This document shows, one piece after another, positions 62,278 through 64,000 of a stretch of DNA of 64,000 nucleotides. Location of the stretch: contig NZ_JACHMH010000001.1 in assembly GCF_014204915.1 (NCBI RefSeq), forward strand, positions 1,054,001-1,118,000, read 5' to 3'. Source of the DNA: Crossiella cryophila (GTDB lineage Bacteria > Actinomycetota > Actinomycetes > Mycobacteriales > Pseudonocardiaceae). Below the pieces are notes generated by a model that saw only the letters and a list, made by a program, of their open reading frames with translations, ran no database searches and was not told the DNA's origin. The translations under genes and the position numbers were made by a program. The stretch's first letter is position 1. Every line of letters starts with the position of its first letter.

Positions 62278-63002
62278 GCCCGAATCGCCGGAATCGGTGT
62301 GATCGGCGCCGCATTCGGCCGGAAGTCGATCAGCGCGGACTGCTCGCTGGTGCCGATCCGGGCCTCCAGCCGGTGCAGCCGCCCGTCCCCGGCCACCCAG
62401 TAGCGCAGCCGCCCGGTGGCCTCCTTGCCCGGCTGCTGCGGCCCCTCGAACACGTCCACCACGGTGTCGCCGACCTTGTCCGCACGCAGCCAGCGGGCAC
62501 TGCTCTGTTGCAGCAGCTGGGCGTTGTCCGGCCGGTCCGCGGCCAGGTTGACCAGCAGGTTCAGCGCGGTGTCCAGGTCGTTGCCCGCGCGCTGGATGGG
62601 CCGGACCTGCCAGCCGTTGCCCGGCACCGGATCGGCCGCGACCTGGCCGGTGCCCGCGCGGAAGGCCAGCACCTCCGGGTTCCACTGGAGCAGTCCGGCC
62701 GAGGAGGCGTCGGCGCGGCCCTCGGTGCGCATCGCGGCGTACCCGATGTGCTCGACGAAGTCGACCCGCCCGTCCAGCACCAGCACGCCCGCCGCGCTGG
62801 GCACCGCCGCGCGCACGGTGGCGGTCCGCGACTCGTAGTTGATGAAGCGCACCAGGGCCAGCCGTTCGGCCTCGGCACTGCTGAGCGAGCGCGGCATGGC
62901 GTCGCCGGGGCGGGCGCAGCTCATCAGCACACCCAGCAGCGGGACCAGGAGCAGCGCGAAGACGATGATGGCGGCGATGAGCCGGACCCGGCGGGGTTTC
63001 AC
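62274..63002 (-). CDS. Membrane-anchored hypothetical protein
   Basis: 242-aa protein with one N-terminal transmembrane or signal-anchor helix (about residues 8-26), containing a cysteine near its end (L-M-S-C-A-R) that could be a lipidation site although the box is imperfect. The body (about 35-240) has alternating strands and resembles lipoproteins of the LppX/LprG kind only in general; no family is assigned. GTG 63002 has GGAG 7 nt upstream and overlaps the beta-helix protein stop (GTGA), so the pair is translationally coupled. Confidence 0.7.
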   Translation of the reverse strand: MKPRRVRLIAAIIVFALLLVPLLGVLMSCARPGDAMPRSLSSAEAERLALVRFINYESRTATVRAAVPSAAGVLVLDGRVDFVEHIGYAAMRTEGRADASSAGLLQWNPEVLAFRAGTGQVAADPVPGNGWQVRPIQRAGNDLDTALNLLVNLAADRPDNAQLLQQSSARWLRADKVGDTVVDVFEGPQQPGKEATGRLRYWVAGDGRLHRLEARIGTSEQSALIDFRPNAAPITPIPAIRA

Positions 63003-64000
63003 AGTCGAACTCCAGAGCAGTCGGCGAGGAAGGCGGTCTCGGGCACCGAGATCCGATCGAGGTCGACCGGCGGCAGTTCGGCACCGGCAGGCACACCCGG
63101 TGCGGTGGCGGCCGAGGGCAGGTCGGGCAGGTGCGGTGGCTGGGCCACCGCGCGGAAGGAGATGCCCCGCGGCGCGGGCAGCCGGGGCACGGGCACCCCT
63201 GGCCGGGCGGTCTCCGGTTGCGGGCAGGCCATCAGGGTGTCCAGCCTGGCGGGCAGGGTGAGGCCGATCCGGTTGTCCCGCAGGCAGTTGCCCGCCCCGG
63301 GCGCCCGCGCGGAGGCCGCGTAGACCAGGTCGATCCCGTTGGCGGACAACACGTTGCCCTCGATCCGGTTGCCGTTGGGCGGCAGGTCCTCGCTGGAGGC
63401 CAGCACCACCCCGGCGGCCGGGTGGCCGACGATCCGGTTGCGGGACACCAGGTTCCGGCTGCCCCCGGCGATGCCGACCCCCAGCCCGAAGCCGCCGTCG
63501 GCCTGCGCGGGGGAGGCGGGTTCGGCGTTGTTGCCGATCAGGTTGCCCATGATCACCGCGTCCTCCTGCGGGACAAGGGCTTCCTGGTAGTCGGAGTTGC
63601 TGGTCAGCCCGACCCGGTTGGCCACGAACCGGTTGCGCAGCACGTACATCCCGGTGGAGGCGTTGGCGCCCTCGTAGCCCACCGCGTTGCGCTCGGCCAC
63701 GTTGTCCCGCACCACGATGTGGCAGGGCTTGCACTGGCCGACGTAGATGCCGGAGTCCGCGCTGCCCGAGGCGTAGTTGTTCTCGATGATCCCGTGCTGG
63801 GCGTCGAAGGCGTAGATGCCGTAGAGCGCGTTGTTGCTGGCGGTGAGGTAGGAGACCCGGAAACCCTTGAGCGGTGGGAAGACCGAGGTGTCCAGCCGCC
63901 GGTACCCGGTGCTGCCCCTTGCCACCCCGCCCGCGGTGTCGGACATGCCGGTGATCAGCACCCCGTTGAGGGTGTGGTTGCGCACGGTCAGGTTCTCCAC
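62999..64000 (-). CDS. Right-handed parallel beta-helix (NosD-like) protein, 5' end outside window
   Basis: 333 visible codons, open to the window edge, so the N-terminus and start are missing. Repeats of the form N-x-x-x-x-N-x-x-G-I/V-x-x-x-x (for example N-N-A-L-Y-G-I-Y and N-N-Y-A-S-G-S-A-D-S-G-I) are the NosD/pectate-lyase type of coil. A P-C-H segment and a C-L-R-D-N sequence place cysteines that may pair. A Pro-rich tail ends D-C-S-G-V-R-L. It is probably a secreted or surface protein acting on or binding carbohydrate; the substrate is unknown. Coupled to 62274-63002. Confidence 0.75.
   Translation of the reverse strand: MENLTVRNHTLNGVLITGMSDTAGGVARGSTGYRRLDTSVFPPLKGFRVSYLTASNNALYGIYAFDAQHGIIENNYASGSADSGIYVGQCKPCHIVVRDNVAERNAVGYEGANASTGMYVLRNRFVANRVGLTSNSDYQEALVPQEDAVIMGNLIGNNAEPASPAQADGGFGLGVGIAGGSRNLVSRNRIVGHPAAGVVLASSEDLPPNGNRIEGNVLSANGIDLVYAASARAPGAGNCLRDNRIGLTLPARLDTLMACPQPETARPGVPVPRLPAPRGISFRAVAQPPHLPDLPSAATAPGVPAGAELPPVDLDRISVPETAFLADCSGVRL

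Overview
High-GC actinobacterial chromosome segment. Almost every third codon position is G/C, GTG and TTG starts are common, many genes look leaderless (TANNNT hexamer 6-7 nt before the start codon), and the core gene order ino1 regulator - ino1 - DUF5318 - ponA - GT87 - rpsF-ssb-rpsR-rplI - dnaB is the one known from Mycobacterium tuberculosis Rv0046c-Rv0058. A leaderless PTS enzyme I under a DasR-type operator, a rbs operon, a LAXTG-anchored SdrD-type protein and an F420-type LLM enzyme fit a filamentous actinomycete, probably Pseudonocardiaceae (inference). In M. tuberculosis this block lies about 50-60 kb from oriC, so the window is probably origin-proximal.

Layout. 1-11 kb: accessory metabolism and its regulators. 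These are a PadR-controlled FAD monooxygenase, SDR, MFS transporter, Tat-exported PhoX-type phosphatase, a MarR/SgcJ-like divergent pair, a large FAD/Fe-S oxidoreductase and a zinc alcohol dehydrogenase. 11-28 kb: the conserved core (ino1 to dnaB), interrupted between the GT87 gene and rpsF by a block of two duplicated secreted SGNH hydrolases, a second GT87 enzyme, endonuclease IV and a Pro-rich secreted protein. 28-33 kb: LLM oxidoreductase, a decayed secreted-protein gene (two frameshifts plus one stop), SDR, and a cobalamin-binding-like protein. 33-40 kb: three same-strand envelope genes: a 1050-aa cysteine-free protein of about 16 chaplin-like repeats, a small secreted protein, and a beta-helix protein with C-terminal membrane helices. 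40-46.5 kb: AI-2E transporter, diguanylate cyclase, a histidine kinase/response regulator/DUF1707 trio, and ptsI. 46.8-52.1 kb: one 1764-aa sortase-anchored protein with nine SdrD B-like repeats. 52.5-59.4 kb: rbsR-A-C-B-B-K-D ribose operon with two tandem binding proteins. 59.4-64 kb: DUF2339 membrane protein, TipA-type MerR regulator with a 19-bp-spacer promoter, a small membrane-anchored protein, and a partial right-handed beta-helix protein.

Regulation is unusually readable. Near-perfect operator-like palindromes sit at the promoters of two PadR genes, the MarR gene, ptsI (dre site), rbsR and the MerR gene. The rpsF leader can fold to sequester its Shine-Dalgarno. All eight convergent gene pairs abut or overlap within -35 to +13 bp with no terminator between them. 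No tRNA, rRNA, IS element or CRISPR array was seen.
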